Shown: in pieces, positions 26,501 through 41,200 of the stretch
Position numbering within the stretch: position 1 is the first letter of the stretch
How the letters are laid out: each line of letters opens with the position of its first letter
From: Litomosoides sigmodontis
Lineage: Eukaryota > Nematoda > Chromadorea > Rhabditida > Onchocercidae
Length of the DNA: 64,000 nt
Assembly: GCA_963070105.1 (NCBI GenBank)
Contig: OY718805.1
Span: 1,116,001-1,180,000, forward strand
Direction of reading: 5' to 3'
Program-made: the position numbers and the translations under genes
The notes under the pieces: model-generated
Told to the model about the DNA's origin: nothing
The model's input: the letters and a program-made list of their open reading frames with translations, nothing else
The model's database searches: none

Positions 26501-29500
26501 AGGAAGTACGCGAACAGGTAATAGAAGTGATAGCTTACGTTATGAATATGACGATCATTATTTCATGACTGATCCTCAGGTAAATAAATTGTTAAATTTG
26601 TTTTTTTTTCTTCTAAGGAAGCAATTCAAAAGAATTTTAACTTTTGGTTGTAAAATTAATAAAAAAAATCATCATAAGAATTGCGTTGCAAAAGTTTTCA
26701 TCCTTGAGCAACTAATTTCTTTGCAACTCGTCTGGTGTGAACGCATTGTTCTTTCGTAATTATTGATGGCAAAAATTAAAAAAAGAAAAAGGAATGAAAA
26801 GAAGGAGGAAAATGGGTTGTGAATAGGAATGGCCGCTTTTAAAAATCCCGAAAAATGGACAGAATTTTAGTTTGAAAAAAAAAATGAAATATTTTATCTT
26901 CAAGGACATGCTAACATATTTGAGCATTTATTTAAAATTTGTCGAACTAGAAATTTTTCGTCTTTTTTGCTAACTTATTAGTTGTACGACCTTTATTGCC
27001 TTTTGCTATGTCAATTTTCTCATCGATGTCAATAAAGTGATGTAAAGCAGTTTTTTCCTCTAAATGAAATTGATGAATTTCATACTCTTTCATATTTTCA
27101 CTGTGTTACTATTATTTTTAAAAAATGAAAAGGAAAACAGATGAACTTTCTAATATTTCACTTTTTCTCAGTTAGCAGTTTAGTTTTTGCAAAAATTTTA
27201 CATTATTTTTCAACGTCTTGTATGAAACATTGCTTTGCAACAAATTGGAAAAGATAATTCTGATTAATTTAATTTCTAGCGGATTCCTTGGCACTCTCTG
27301 AAGTCACTTCATTAAACTTTCAGAGCAATTTGATAAAATACGTTTTTCATTATGAATTTAGTAGTAGTCGTTGCGACACTGTACATCCATATTTCCGCAT
27401 TTCTTGTTTTGCACCAATCTGTAAATTAGTTATCAAATTTAAATTAATATGTTGAACAAGCAAGTACGGTTTTTCTGGAGAAAACTATCATGCATGATAC
27501 GAGATTGACTTACAATTTAAAGGTCCTTTTATAATTCATATTATACAACGACATATTAAAGCTATTGGCCTGACCAGGTGTTTTCTAATTAGTTATCAAG
27601 CATGATAACTAATTATTGGATTATTTCAGGAATTTATTTACGAATTTTTTCCTCAAGAATCTGAATGGCAACTGTTGAAAAATCCGATAACACTACGACA
27701 GTTTGAAGCATTACCCTTTGTGCGATCACTTTTCTTCCGCTATGGCCTAAGTTTTACTGATCCGAATTTACGGGCTGTTGTAAAGGTAAAGTTTAACAAA
27801 AATTGACAAAAAAATTTTGTAACGAAAATTCAAAAATGAAAATTATACCTATCTTTCGAGGAATGACTGAAATTAACAGCTCAGAGCGGAAAGAGAAGAG
27901 TGATGTAAAGTCGTAGAGAAAAACGATGAACTGAACCGAAACTGAAATAAGTCATTCCAGGCAGATCGAAGCGGAGCAGCAACAATTTCCATCACAATGT
28001 CAAATGAGGCCCTAAACTCACTGATATTTCATTATAATCTTAGGTAATCATCGTTAGTTAAATGAACTGAAATATTTTCACATAATTAAAATTAATTTAG
28101 AATTGAAAATTCAAAATATTGAAAGGCATAAGATGAAACATAACAATTTATTTCACTCAAAAGAAGTCGAAATTTGTTTAGTTATCGTATAAGTGAGAAT
28201 TAATGGAAAATATAGGGAAGTGTTTTAATTTCCAATTTTTTTTCATAATTCAAGATAAGCAAGCTATTTTAGGTGTTAGTGGAAAATTGTCATAACGTAG
28301 CATAGCGTAAACTCTTCACTCTCTGATTTCTACCATTTGAATTGGGAAGGTTCTAAGGGAATGAGGTCAGTTCATGAAATCCGACGAATTGATAAAGTAA
28401 AAGTAAATGGTCGTGCCGAGCAAAAAACGAACATTTAGTGAGAAAGTTTTTAAAGATTTTTTGACGGTGAGGACGTTGAAATAAACAGTTATAACCTGAA
28501 ACGTTTCGTCATGCAATCCATCATTGGTGATTCGGCTGTGTTCCGCGTGCACTGTCCATCCACGAGGCCATTGTTGCTGGATGTTTTTGCAAATACCGTA
28601 TCACCTGGACATTACCTGACCGGTCAACCGATTAAATTCAAAAGCATTTGCAAATTTAAGGTAAATTTGCTATCATACATAGTACCATAATACTACAATA
28701 ACAATTTTTTCATTACAATAGTAGCTTTAGCACTTCATGGTCGCTAATAGTTTTTTTTAGAAAAATTTAGAATTAAGTAATCATTAACAATATTTTTCAA
28801 AAAAAAAAAATCAAACTTTGCAAAACTGAAAAATATTATGATTTGATGAACTATCGATAAGAAGTAATTTTATCATAGCCGAAATGATCAGTGAATTATT
28901 TTAGATTATTTGTGAAAAGTTGAATGTAATAATGGTACCACTACCTGAGTGCGCAAGCGGTGAGTGGGGTCCAGCGAAGGCGTACCGTTTGTTCGGTTTA
29001 ATACCATTAACGCATGAAAACGCAATCATTAATTGTGGCCAAATACTCGAAATTAATTTCAGGTTCTAAAAACTATTACCTCCTCTTAACAAAATTATAT
29101 CCCAATATTCATATCATTTCTTAAATTACATAGCATTTCAAGAATTGGGAAGATGTTATTTAGAACGGAAACGAAAGTTCGAAGCTGCAAAAGCAAAGAA
29201 AGTAAATTTATAGAGTTGAAAAAATCAAGGCAAAAATTTCAAATGATGGAAATTTCAACAATGATCTAAACAGTGCTTCAAATGTCATGTTACTATTATT
29301 ACTGTAAATTACTGATAATGTTACTGTTAAGAATGATGAAACCGCTGGCAGAATTTGTAGCATCGTTGCATAAGAACCGGGTGGATGATCGTAACTTGCA
29401 AGGTCACTGCCGTGCGTTAATTCAGGATGACATTGTTAGGATTCAAGTTGACTTTTATGAAGATGGACAGTACGGACTTGACATTTACACAAGGTGAAAC

Positions 29501-29819
29501 TATTTCCTTATCTTCAGATGATTTCCTCACTTTCTACTAGTATAATTTCATAATCGAAATTTCCCAACTAAGGAAAACTGCTAAGATCCCAGAAAGATCT
29601 TATCAATATTACTTCATCTTACGTTTGCTCATTTAGCATTTGATAATCGTGCCAATTCATGCTACTAATTTTTTACGAAATAACCCTGTCAATCATTTAA
29701 AGTGATTATTACTAATTGTAAAATTATTTTATTTAAGGAAAAATTCATCGACAGTGTCAAACGGTGGTAAACAATTATTAACACATTGCTGTAAATACCT
29801 TATTAATGTACGAATGTGA
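23540..29819 (+). CDS. ltd-1: LIM and transglutaminase-like domain protein (hillarin / LTD-1 / KY family), 728 aa
   Basis: Inferred exons: 23540-23710, 23870-24076, 24383-24499, 24696-24917, 25178-25401, 25759-25902, 26129-26293, 26489-26579, 27630-27785, 27961-28043, 28456-28660, 28905-29062, 29332-29493, 29738-29819; the phases close to 728 residues. A LIM zinc-finger domain occupies residues 6-64 (C6, C9, H29, C32, C35, C38, C61, H64). A charged linker (DYDAQTRLELIHRKDED) follows, then the transglutaminase-like core at about 314-420 (RAIYRWITIKNLN, VIKGYSKSAGYQPG, NTWNAVYLSGSWRFVQCNWG), and C-terminal KY-type repeats (KRFVMQS, LTGQPIKFKSICKFK). Family members associate with actin or septin cytoskeleton; C. 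elegans LTD-1 is known from epidermis. Aligned from memory with active KY/transglutaminase cores, the Cys, His and Asp positions read Glu/Ser, Asn and Gln/Cys, so a scaffold rather than an enzyme is likely. The ATG at 23540 directly follows a CAG, as expected of a trans-spliced or acceptor-adjacent start. Confidence 0.93.
26294..26488 (+). other. Non-canonical GC-AG intron in ltd-1
   Basis: The family expects HLV followed by NAKE. Only a donor GT|GCAAGT at 26294 joined to the acceptor TATAG|A at 26488 restores that peptide in frame. The nearby GT at 26298 would break the frame into an early stop. GCAAGT is the usual strong form of GC donors. Confidence 0.85.
27586..27615. repeat. Perfect 13-bp hairpin just upstream of an ltd-1 3' splice site
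   Basis: Arms TAATTAGTTATCA (27586-27598) and its exact reverse complement (27603-27615) are separated by the four bases AGCA. The acceptor AG of the intron lies at 27628-27629, so in the pre-mRNA the stem ends 13 bases before it and sits where the branch site is expected. Confidence 0.9.
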
Positions 29820-30963
29820 TGGTTTTTTTCGTTTCTTTAAAACTAATAAATGTATGATGAAAATTTACTCACATAACTTTTCCACGTTGATTATCGCAAG
29901 TAAAGTTAATCGATTAACTGATTAATCCAATAGAACGGCGAATATTTATATATCAATTTATTTCTTCTCACAAAGAAGAAAAAAATTATTTTAGACGGAA
30001 CCATTTACTGTAAATTACATTTACTCATAGAATATTGCCATCTAATAATTACTAAACTCAAAACATCCTTGATGACATTTGTTTATATTCTAGTCCTCAT
30101 TTCTCTGTCATATTTTATCAGGAACAACTTATCATTATCAGTAAGCTTAATGAGGGTGAAAAATGACAGCTCCTTTTCGCTTCAGCAAAGGTAAAGAGAA
30201 GAGAGATGCAAAAATAAAAAGGAGGAAGAAATATATGTATAATTGATGAATGAATATATCAATCGAATATGTAAAATGAAATACGAATAAAATGAGTGTA
30301 TAAAAACTAATGAAACGAAAAGGATCCATTTTCTTCTATCCTCTAAAAAAAGTGGTACGCTGCGAAGCACAAACCTGGCGACTAGCATTCTGTGACGAAA
30401 TCAATTTCGCCATAATGTTTAATGAATTAATTAATTAGCATTTGTTGATTCCGGTTAGTTTTTGAAAACATTTTCATTATTTCTGGTTTACAGATCGTTA
30501 AATGCTCGGTAAGTATGTGACTATTCTTTTCCTTCTTCAATTTAATTTTTGCATATGTGCTTATCTGTGATTCGATATTTCAATTCAAAAATTTTTTGCA
30601 ACGGTTTCTGTGAACTATATTCAAGACTTTTTTCACTTTATTCGTTTTACGTGCATTTCAACGTATAAATCCTTTATTTAAGTACTTTTGAACATATTTC
30701 GGTACTTCAGTACTTGATGCTTAAGTATGTAAGTTTTATTTATAATAACTGTAATTATGCCTATAAAATGAGGAAATGGGAACAACTGTACAAAACATGA
30801 GAATATGCAAATGTTCATTTCAAAAACAATGGACGCGAAGCCTGATTCATATCTATTTGCTTTGCAAATGCTTTCATCTTTAATGTGTCATATAATAATC
30901 ACATGTGGAAACATTTAAATTGGGAAATTCGTGTTTATAAAGACCTTTACCCGTAAATCGAAA
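29820..30963. other. Convergent 3' intergenic region between ltd-1 (+) and CWC27 (-)
   Basis: Both neighbours end here. A canonical AATAAA at 29845-29850, 26 bases after the ltd-1 stop, is a candidate poly(A) signal on the plus strand. The short minus-strand ORFs near 30147-30388 are Phe/Ser/Leu-rich AT translations without support. No other gene is seen. Confidence 0.6.
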
Positions 30964-33900
30964 CTAAACAATTCCTCTCCTCCGCTGATTTATTTTATTC
31001 CGAGGATCTGTAATGTCATACCAGTCTTCACTTTCTTCTCGGAGATTTGCATCTTTTGCTTTGCTGACTTTGCTATCCTCTTCAGGCGCCACAAATTTAT
31101 GTGCCAAACTAAAAGGAAATTAATAGTTATAAGGAAAGACACAAGATTAACAGAAATAGAGAACTCTTCTACTTAATTGGAGAGATTTCATTAGATAGAA
31201 ATATTATTTTTTATTAAACTAAATCTTAAGCAAAGAACACAAAACGCCAAATAATGGGATGGTTTTTCAGCTCACCACGACTTTCTCGAATGGTTACTGT
31301 TCCACTAATCATTACAAACTTACATTTCTACAGTATCCAAATCTTCCTCATTGTCGTAATTAAGCTTCCCAACTGGAACCTCATACTCCTCTTCTTCCTC
31401 TTCTTTTTTCGGATTTGGTGCTCTCGCAGGAATGATTGACTTCATACCTTCGTGTTCCGCCAGAATTTTTTCAAGCATTGACATAGTCTAAAAGTAAGGA
31501 AAACTCGATCTTTCCGTTCAACAATTCATAAAACTTCAGAAATGTGCCAAGGAGTTCAAGAAGATCTTACTTCATCTTGTCGTCGTGGATCCTTCGATTT
31601 CAACTTAACTTTTGCATTTTCTCTGAACTTTTGTTTCATTTCGAGATGTTTTTTCGTTGCTTCCGTTAATAGTTTCTCCTCTAAAAGAAAAGTGAGCGAT
31701 TTCAGAAATAAAAATTTAATTTAATATCAAAAGTTCTACACTTACTTTCCCTTACCATTATGAATCTCAGAAATCTGTTTCAAAAAGCATTAAAATCATG
31801 TAGTTCACCAAAAACAAATAAAAAGGATTATTTAATCTCTTTAGAATAAATTAAAATACATCAAGTATGTCCACTGAGAAATTATAAAAAACGGTATAAA
31901 ATTAAAGAAAAATTAGCAACCCTCTATTTCTTCTTTCTCTTTTTTCGGTTTAAGCATAGCTTTCAGGTCTTTTTGTATTAATTTTACTTCTGCAGTGATT
32001 TTTTCCCTGAAATAATTGAAATTTAATGCAAACATCAAAGAATTGAAAAAGAGTCTCTGCTTTTTACCAGCTATAGGATGTAGGATGAAATTATGTCTCT
32101 CACTCTATACGAAAAATTTAACTTACAATTCCTCCTTTTGGCGATCATTCATCTCTTGTTTGATCATAGAATCGAGATCTTCATCCTCCTCTTCGCCTAG
32201 ATCATCATCATTAGCTTTACGCTTGCGCTTATTCAGTTTTTCCTTGATTCGTTCTATTCTTGCCTCTCTTTCTTCGGTGTCTTCGGTATCAGGTGTCTGA
32301 ATTAAAAAAGTATGCTGGCACTCTTAGTACCAATATTTAATGAGGACGAAAATATGATTGCAAAAACAAATATTAGATTTGACGTACACCTGACGCTTCG
32401 ACAAGTTCTTCCATTGGAACAGCCAATTCCTTACTAAGCGTTTCATCAGTTAATACATCATGTGCACTTTTACTTTTACATTTTAATTTCTGAAAGAAAT
32501 ATGAACATTAAAAAAATTTGAACTGAGTCTTCCAACATTCATGAAATGAAATAACTGATGATAAACAAAATAAGAGCTAATATAAAATATCGTTTTCAGC
32601 CTGAACAGGGAAAAGAAAAATGCAAAGATACATAAAAATTACAGAGCAACTATTGTTATGATTCACCAAACTCTTCGAGATCAGAGTTTTTGTGCCTCAC
32701 TACGTTGTGCTGTGTAATATAAGTTACTACTTTCTGCTTCGTTAATACGCTATTATGGGAAGTTCGTTAAAAACAAAACATCACAGAAGATCATTCTTTT
32801 TCACTTATCATTGATAATAAACCCCAAAAACGTGACTGACAAATAAAAAAATCTAGTTCAAGTTTCGTTTTTAATTTACGAATTGGCATTATGAAATAGG
32901 ATCAAAAAAGAAACCTTATTCGCTTCCTGCAATTCTATTTCGTCTTCTTCAGCTTCATCACCAAATGAAAGAAGAGTAAGATTTCTTCAAAAAAGTATTC
33001 TTTATGATCAGGGTAATAAATAATAAATAAAGCTTCATTATGAAAAAATACAGAATAAATAATTTGTAATTTTACTGATTTTCTTTTAACATTCATTTTA
33101 GTTGTTAGAACAGACAGTTGGAAAAAGCTTATAAATTAGAATGAACTTTTTGCAATATAAAAAATAAAGTATGAAAAGCCTTCGCAGTACATTTATATAT
33201 AATTGTAAAAGGTTCATTTTTTCTTCCCACCTTAATCCAGCGTACCTATCTCCTTAATCACTAAAGAATTTGCTTAAAATCATGCGGAACTTTTTTCATA
33301 TTTCAAATATCATTTGTTATCACAAAGTTTTTTATTAAACCTGCTAAAACTCCAGTATCACCTCATTCCAGAGCAGTATTTTTGTCTTTCAAGTTCAATG
33401 ACTTAGAGTATATTGATTCAATCTACGATCACGAATACCGTCAAATTTATTCTATCCTATGGCTTTTTAACATTGATGTAAATTATTAGAATTGATAATA
33501 CTAAAGTATCCTTTCCTCATAAGATGAACTAAAGAATAAAAATTTCATTCGTTTTTACAAAATTTACTTTTTAATATCCTTTTTCTCTCGAATTTTCTCC
33601 TTCTTCCTTTTATCCTTCTTCTTTTCCCTTGGAACAATATCACTGAACGGATTGTTCAGTATTTCCACTTGCAGTATTTTCTGCTTTGTAATCGGTTTAT
33701 CGTCCTCTCCTGTTTCACATTCTCCGAGATGTAACATATTGAAAAGTGTATTACCAACAACCTTCAATAAATATGATGTATTAAGACAAACATAACTAAA
33801 TTCTCAACCAAAAAAATGCCGTTTCAATAAATTTCGCTCCATTCAAAGGAAGTTATCTCATTTCTTCCAACTTCATATTGTCATCCAATTATAAATATCG

Positions 33901-34867
33901 AAAACAAACTTCAAAGCTTTACTACAAAGAACTTGAACACACTTTTAGTACACAAAAAAAACAAACCTTTCCAAAAAGAGTATGCTTTTTATCAAGATCC
34001 GGCGTCGCATTTAGGGTAAAAAAGAACTGAGAACCATTCATGCCATCAGTTCCACTGGCCATTCCGACAAGACCACGACGATTAAACTTCAGCCGTTGAT
34101 GGAACTCATTCTGGAAGAGCACTTGGAACATAAATAAGGAAAGAGAACTAGATGTTAACCATTCCTCGGGCCGTTAACTATATAATCAAAGCAATGAATA
34201 TTTCCAAGATTTAAAGAAACAAAAATACGTGAGAAATGCAGTAAGTGAAAAGAGTTTTCTTAAAAGGTTTTCTGTACAAAATATCCATAAATAGTATTAC
34301 GACTAACGGCTCCCTAAATTTGGTAAGAAATACCTTGAATGAAGAGGCATAAATACTTTCGCCTCCTTCACCAGTACCAGTTGGATCACCTCCTTGAACG
34401 ATAAAATCTTTGATTACCCGATGAAATATGGTACCATTATAATATCCTTCCATGCATAACTGGATGAAATTTCGGCATGCGAGTGGACATTCTTTTGACC
34501 ACAGTTCGATATCAATATCACCGACTGTTGTTTTCATACAAACCTAAAAAAAACTTATATAAACATAAAAACAACGAATTTTAATTTGGACCTTACATTC
34601 AGTAATTTCGAAAACATTCACCACTAGTTACTCTGTTCGTCTATACAGTGCTGATAGACATCTCAACCGACCCACAACCATACTTTTTCGGTTCCACATG
34701 TTTAATTCTGTGACACGAAGGCTACAAATACCTGTGATTTTACTACTGAAATTCCTCGGAAAAAAAGTGCTTCTCCCTTAACAGTAATTAAGTAGTTAAC
34801 ACCAGCAGATTTTGAAATTACATACCTTACCGCACGTTGCTGGTTCATTCACGTATATATTACTCAT
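30964..34867 (-). CDS. CWC27: Spliceosome-associated cyclophilin CWC27 homologue, 11 exons, 478 aa
   Basis: CWC27 is a nuclear cyclophilin-fold protein of the activated (Bact) spliceosome. Exons in transcript order: 34826-34867, 34334-34543, 33967-34110, 33568-33761, 32915-32984, 32388-32489, 32127-32296, 31921-32006, 31571-31680, 31324-31487, 30964-31108. The start reads MSNIYVNEPATCGK. The PPIase fold covers about residues 15-175 with GDIDIELWSKE, FHRVIKDFIVQGGDPTGTG and NGSQFFFTLN. The residue matching Trp121 of cyclophilin A is Asp (TPDLDKKHTLFGK); human CWC27 also lacks that Trp, so weak or absent isomerase activity is inferred. The C-terminal half is charged and helical (KNLTLLSFGDEAEEDE, KSKSAHDVL), ending with the conserved YDITDPRNKINQRRR. 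The length matches human CWC27 (472). Exon 6 uses the second of two overlapping donors (GT|GTACGT). Confidence 0.92.
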
Positions 34868-35564
34868 TGAGATCACCTGGAAATTCATATACTCACAAAT
34901 TGTCACTGTATCAGTAACGTTATACCGGCAAGCTTTTTTATAGTCCTTTTCTTTACACTAATTACCTTATCCTCATACTTAGCTCCCAGCGATGAGACCA
35001 AAAAGAGAAACCCAATGTACATAGCAAACTGCTGAAATGCCACATTACATCACCGCTGAGTCAAAATTGATCCAATTCTCCTCTAATACACTGATAACGG
35101 TTAAAAAAACATACAGTTGTCCTCAGGTAACAGTTAAGAATTCAAATGCATGAGATTCAATATCAAACATAAAGTCTGATAACCTATCCCTCTTTCGTGT
35201 ATAATGTGAAACGATCTAGGGTACAAGAACATACTTGTACCATTAAAATACCAAGCCCATATCACAAATAAACACGAATATTTGAAAGTAAACCTGTTGT
35301 TATCTGATTGAGACATGATGGATGCAACAACAATAAAAAAAATTTTTCTACTTAGAAAGCACATTACATTGCACTATATTTCAATGCCAAATAAAGTATC
35401 AAAATCAAACCATAAAAAATCTTTCTAACTTCCAGTATTGTTTCGCATAAATTAAATTACGAGTCCAGCACTAACACGACAAATTCTACAGTTACTTTCA
35501 AACATTAAAAAGACGATGAAGGACAAATGTTATTAGCCATTGAGAAAATCAAGTAGCTGCTACT
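34868..35564. other. Intergenic spacer between tpi-1 and CWC27
   Basis: About 700 bases between two minus-strand genes in head-to-tail order. A 76-codon ORF at 35134-35364 (minus) has no family features and no splice partners. Presumed 3' end of tpi-1 and promoter of CWC27; polycistronic expression is possible but not shown. Confidence 0.5.
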
Positions 35565-37240
<1,676 letters not shown>

Positions 37241-38289
37241 GATGACCTGGAACTGTTGTCTACGTCAATCTAAAAATGTAAAATCCCAATCACCACTAGA
37301 GCAGCGACAGTAGCAACCAAACTGCGACCAATAAATTTCCAAATATGATAATGTTATCAACTAAAAATAAGATACCAAAACCGAATTGAAAACTCTACAA
37401 ATTAATAAACAAATTTTTTTCTAAAAAAAGTATCTGCGCAAATTCATCATGCAAAAAGTCGAAAAAATAAAAAAGCTCATTTGGAAAACATGGTATCACA
37501 CTGCATGAATTACTCAAACATACAAATATACTGTCTTTCAAAAAAAAGGAATCATATGTGTATTAAAGCAATACATAAAGCATGCAAATTTTCCGATAGA
37601 TAGTCTACAAGATTTTCTAGACCGTATGGATCAAATTCATGTTTAGTGCAAACTACAATATTAATTGGAAAACTCCACTACAGTTTTTTAGTATTTTAAC
37701 AATTTGTTTAAACATTTAAAGGACGACGACGTATGGTAATACAAACTTTCTACTCTTAGTGTAGACTGCATAGCCTTTGAGCAAAAAAACTTTGGCTCAT
37801 AAATTCCAAACGGTTAGAGAGACTTATCTTTTTCTGTGTAACTAATTTTGAGTTTCGACAGATCAAGCACAACAAAAAGCGGCATAAAATTAGAATTAAA
37901 AAAACTCTTCCAAAAGAATTCGCATGGTAACGTGAAACCATTTAGTATTTATATCTACTCCTTCATCGCAAAATTTTATTTCTTACACCCAAACAAATAA
38001 GGACAACATAACAAAGTTCATTAGCCATAAAAAAATAAACGCTAAAATAAAACAATGTAAAAACTGGCTTTTAACAAGGAAATCATATCAACATAGACTA
38101 CAATAATGTTTTACAGTCCAAGTAAACCTTTACCATACATTTTTGCATTTTTTCTTCTAATTTATTATAGCGTATAGCTCATAAAATTTCAATTTCAAAC
38201 AAAAATTCCAAACACGTAGTTTGAATAAAACAAAAACTTTTTGTAATAAATGATTATATTTTGCGAGTTTTCCATGTCATTACAACGAT
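37241..38289. other. Intergenic region between cars-1 and tpi-1
   Basis: AT-rich sequence of about 1 kb between two minus-strand genes; presumed to hold the cars-1 3' UTR and the tpi-1 promoter. The ORF at 37756-37941 (minus) lacks recognisable features. No repeat or RNA gene seen. Confidence 0.5.
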
Positions 38290-41200
38290 CTAATCCGAAG
38301 ATAATTCGTGAACGGTCTGAAAATAATGTTCAAGTAAATTGAAAAATCCCCTTCGTGTGCTAATTCAGAAAAGCTTGCTATACAAGTAGGAATTGAAAAT
38401 CAAGCCCAACTAACTAAATTACCAACTAATGTAGCTGTATAAAAAAGCAATCGTCACTGAAGCAGCAAGCAAGAAACTGCGTTTGTTCTTTCTACTGCTT
38501 ATTTGCTTAGCAAGATTTCAGCTGTTGTTAGATTTCTACTATTTCTACAAAACAAATTCGCTAGTCTCAAAATCTTGTAAAGAAACAAACCTGTGCATAA
38601 TTCTTCCGCTGCATCTCATACAATTTTTCCAGCTTTTTCCGCTGTTTTTTCGAGATTTCCTCACCGTTAGCAAGATGCGTCGGTATTCCCTTATCATCGT
38701 ATTTCAGGAATTTTGCAGCGTCCTTACCCTGCTTAAACATTTCCGAAGGTGGTATACGCTTCGATGCTTGTTTTTCTGCTCTTTCGCATTGCTTCCGGTG
38801 TTTCTCCTGGGGATAAGGAAAGGAATTAATTCGCATGATGTTAAGTATTCAGATAATTTCAAATTTTCAAATACAACACGATATGACATGAGCTTAATGA
38901 AGAATTAGGACCGGAAACCGGAAGCTACAAAGCGAAACAGTTTACATAGTTTTCAACGCCCAAATATTTTATGGCAACCTCTTCTTTTGCAATTTCAATG
39001 GCCTTCTTCTGCTCTTGTTCTCGCAACAGAGTTTCCCTATCAACAAGTTTTACACATGTCTGCGCATTTCGATCTTCAAGGCGTACACCCAATTCCGGCA
39101 GAACTTCATCTCGTAACCTATCGCACTCCTAAGAAAAAATTGCTTTAACACAACTTTCGCGAAACAAATATGCAAGCAAACAAACATACAGATTTTTATG
39201 TAAACAAACTTTACTAATTAAGAAATAATTTAAAACCTACCTCCAGAATCTCAATAATTTTCTGTTCCCGAGCAACATTTCTAATATTTTCACGGAAATC
39301 GACAAGCGCCGTCAGATATGGCATAAGTAACTCGTCTTTGCATGAGAACGAAGTATCGTAACTGGACATTCCACTGAATAAAAAAAAAATTAAATCTGGA
39401 AAAAAGGAAACAAATATAACATGATAAATGTAGAAAAGAAACCTACATGACTAATCCATATCAAAAATGAATCAAACAAACTTCTGTTCTATTGGAAAAC
39501 CAATATCAACACTTTCGGGTATGACTCCGAATATTTTGAGCAACCGCGTCATATATAACGCAATATTTCGCAATAGCAGACAATTTGGAACGACATTGTT
39601 TTTCTCCTAAAAATGACACTACTAATACAAACCTTTTACAAGAGTCAAAATTAAATTTAACTAACTGGTCATTAAAAATTTTACAGTTAAATATCTTACT
39701 CTCCCTCTACCGATTTTAAGTAGAGAATATAACACTTAAAGGATACTTATTTTTTTGTAAATGAGTGGTCCACAGCATTTCATGATAAAAGAGCTCAAAA
39801 TGATTGAAGAGCCGATGGGATTTATCAGCTAGCATTATACCTACCATATTACATTAAAAATACTATCACGATTCGCAACGAACAAAACATTAACCTTTTC
39901 ACTGATGTAAGCATTTCCTATGCCAATCAATTCCCGTAGCTTTTCAATCACTGTTCGTGTATCGATCGAATCACACAATGCTACGTTTATTTCAGTTTTG
40001 ATTTCACAAAAATTATCAACCAGAACTAACTCGACGTCATCATATTTTTGGTAACTCTAAAAGAAATTAGGCTTTGAAAAATCACAAATATGACAAATAA
40101 CCTTCTCCTTCAGGCCCAAATTATCTTAATAATTAAAACTACTAACCTCGCTAGTGTCCAGCTTATAATGCTTTCGTAAACAGTCCTTAACAACTAAGAA
40201 AAATTCACTGGTAATTTTTTCAAACTGCAAGGCTCTTTCCATAGAAGCATTACTGAAAAAAAGCATAGCTGTTAGAATTTATTAAAGGATAATGAACAGA
40301 GCTCGAAAATTTGAGCACACAAAACTTCAAAACCAAGTTCACCTATAATCAAGAACATCGTTCCAATTATGCATTAGGAATAATATCCTTAGCTGTCGAG
40401 CAGAATAGTGCTTCAATGCCTCCCGAATCGTTATGAAATTTTTTAGACTTTTAGACATTTTTAACCCAGCAATTCGAAGTGAACCACAGTGCAGAAAGTA
40501 ATTAACCCAATTTTCAATATCATAATGAGCTTCTACCTAAAAAACGACAAAAGGCATGAACAGGATTACCGCACTACACCCTTGATTAATACATTGCAAT
40601 TCGTATCTACCTTTAAAGAGGAACAAAGGCAGGAAAAATTTCAAATAGCTTCAAAATGGAGTCTTTGGGCAAAAAAAATCACCAACTTTGAAAACTTGTT
40701 TCAAACTCTCTAAACTGAAATTAAGAATATGAAGCGCGCATGTAAACAGAAAAGATTACGCATATGCACAAAAATTCTGGAAATTCAGTTTTTAGTTACT
40801 TGTGCTATTTCGTTATCGTGATGTGGAAATTTCAAATCAAAACCACCAGCATGAATATCTAAAGATGAACCACAGATTCTTGAACTCATCGCTGAGCACT
40901 CGATATGCCAACCTGGACGTCCTAGAACAAAACACATTGCATATTTCTACAGAAATGAGAATGCTCAATAAATTGCAAACATTAAGTACACTGTAAACAC
41001 GTAAAGCTGTCTTAGTCGATATATGTTGCAATCCTTACCTTTTCCCCAAGGACTATTCCAATATGGCTCACCATCTTTCGAGGATTTCCATAGTGCAAAG
41101 TCAGTAACATTTCTTTTATGCTGAAAAAAGAAACTGACTATCCGCTGTATAATTCATGAAATATGTGCTAAAACTGAAAATTATTAGCACTAACTTGCAA

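Noticed and set aside
31756..31774. Possible 19-base micro-exon in CWC27
   Set aside because: Including it breaks the frame; direct joining of 31921 to 31680 gives an in-frame Glu and a total divisible by three.
32016..32300. Plus-strand Ser/Leu/Arg-rich ORF of 94 codons
   Set aside because: Antisense of the acidic, Lys-rich exon 7 of CWC27.
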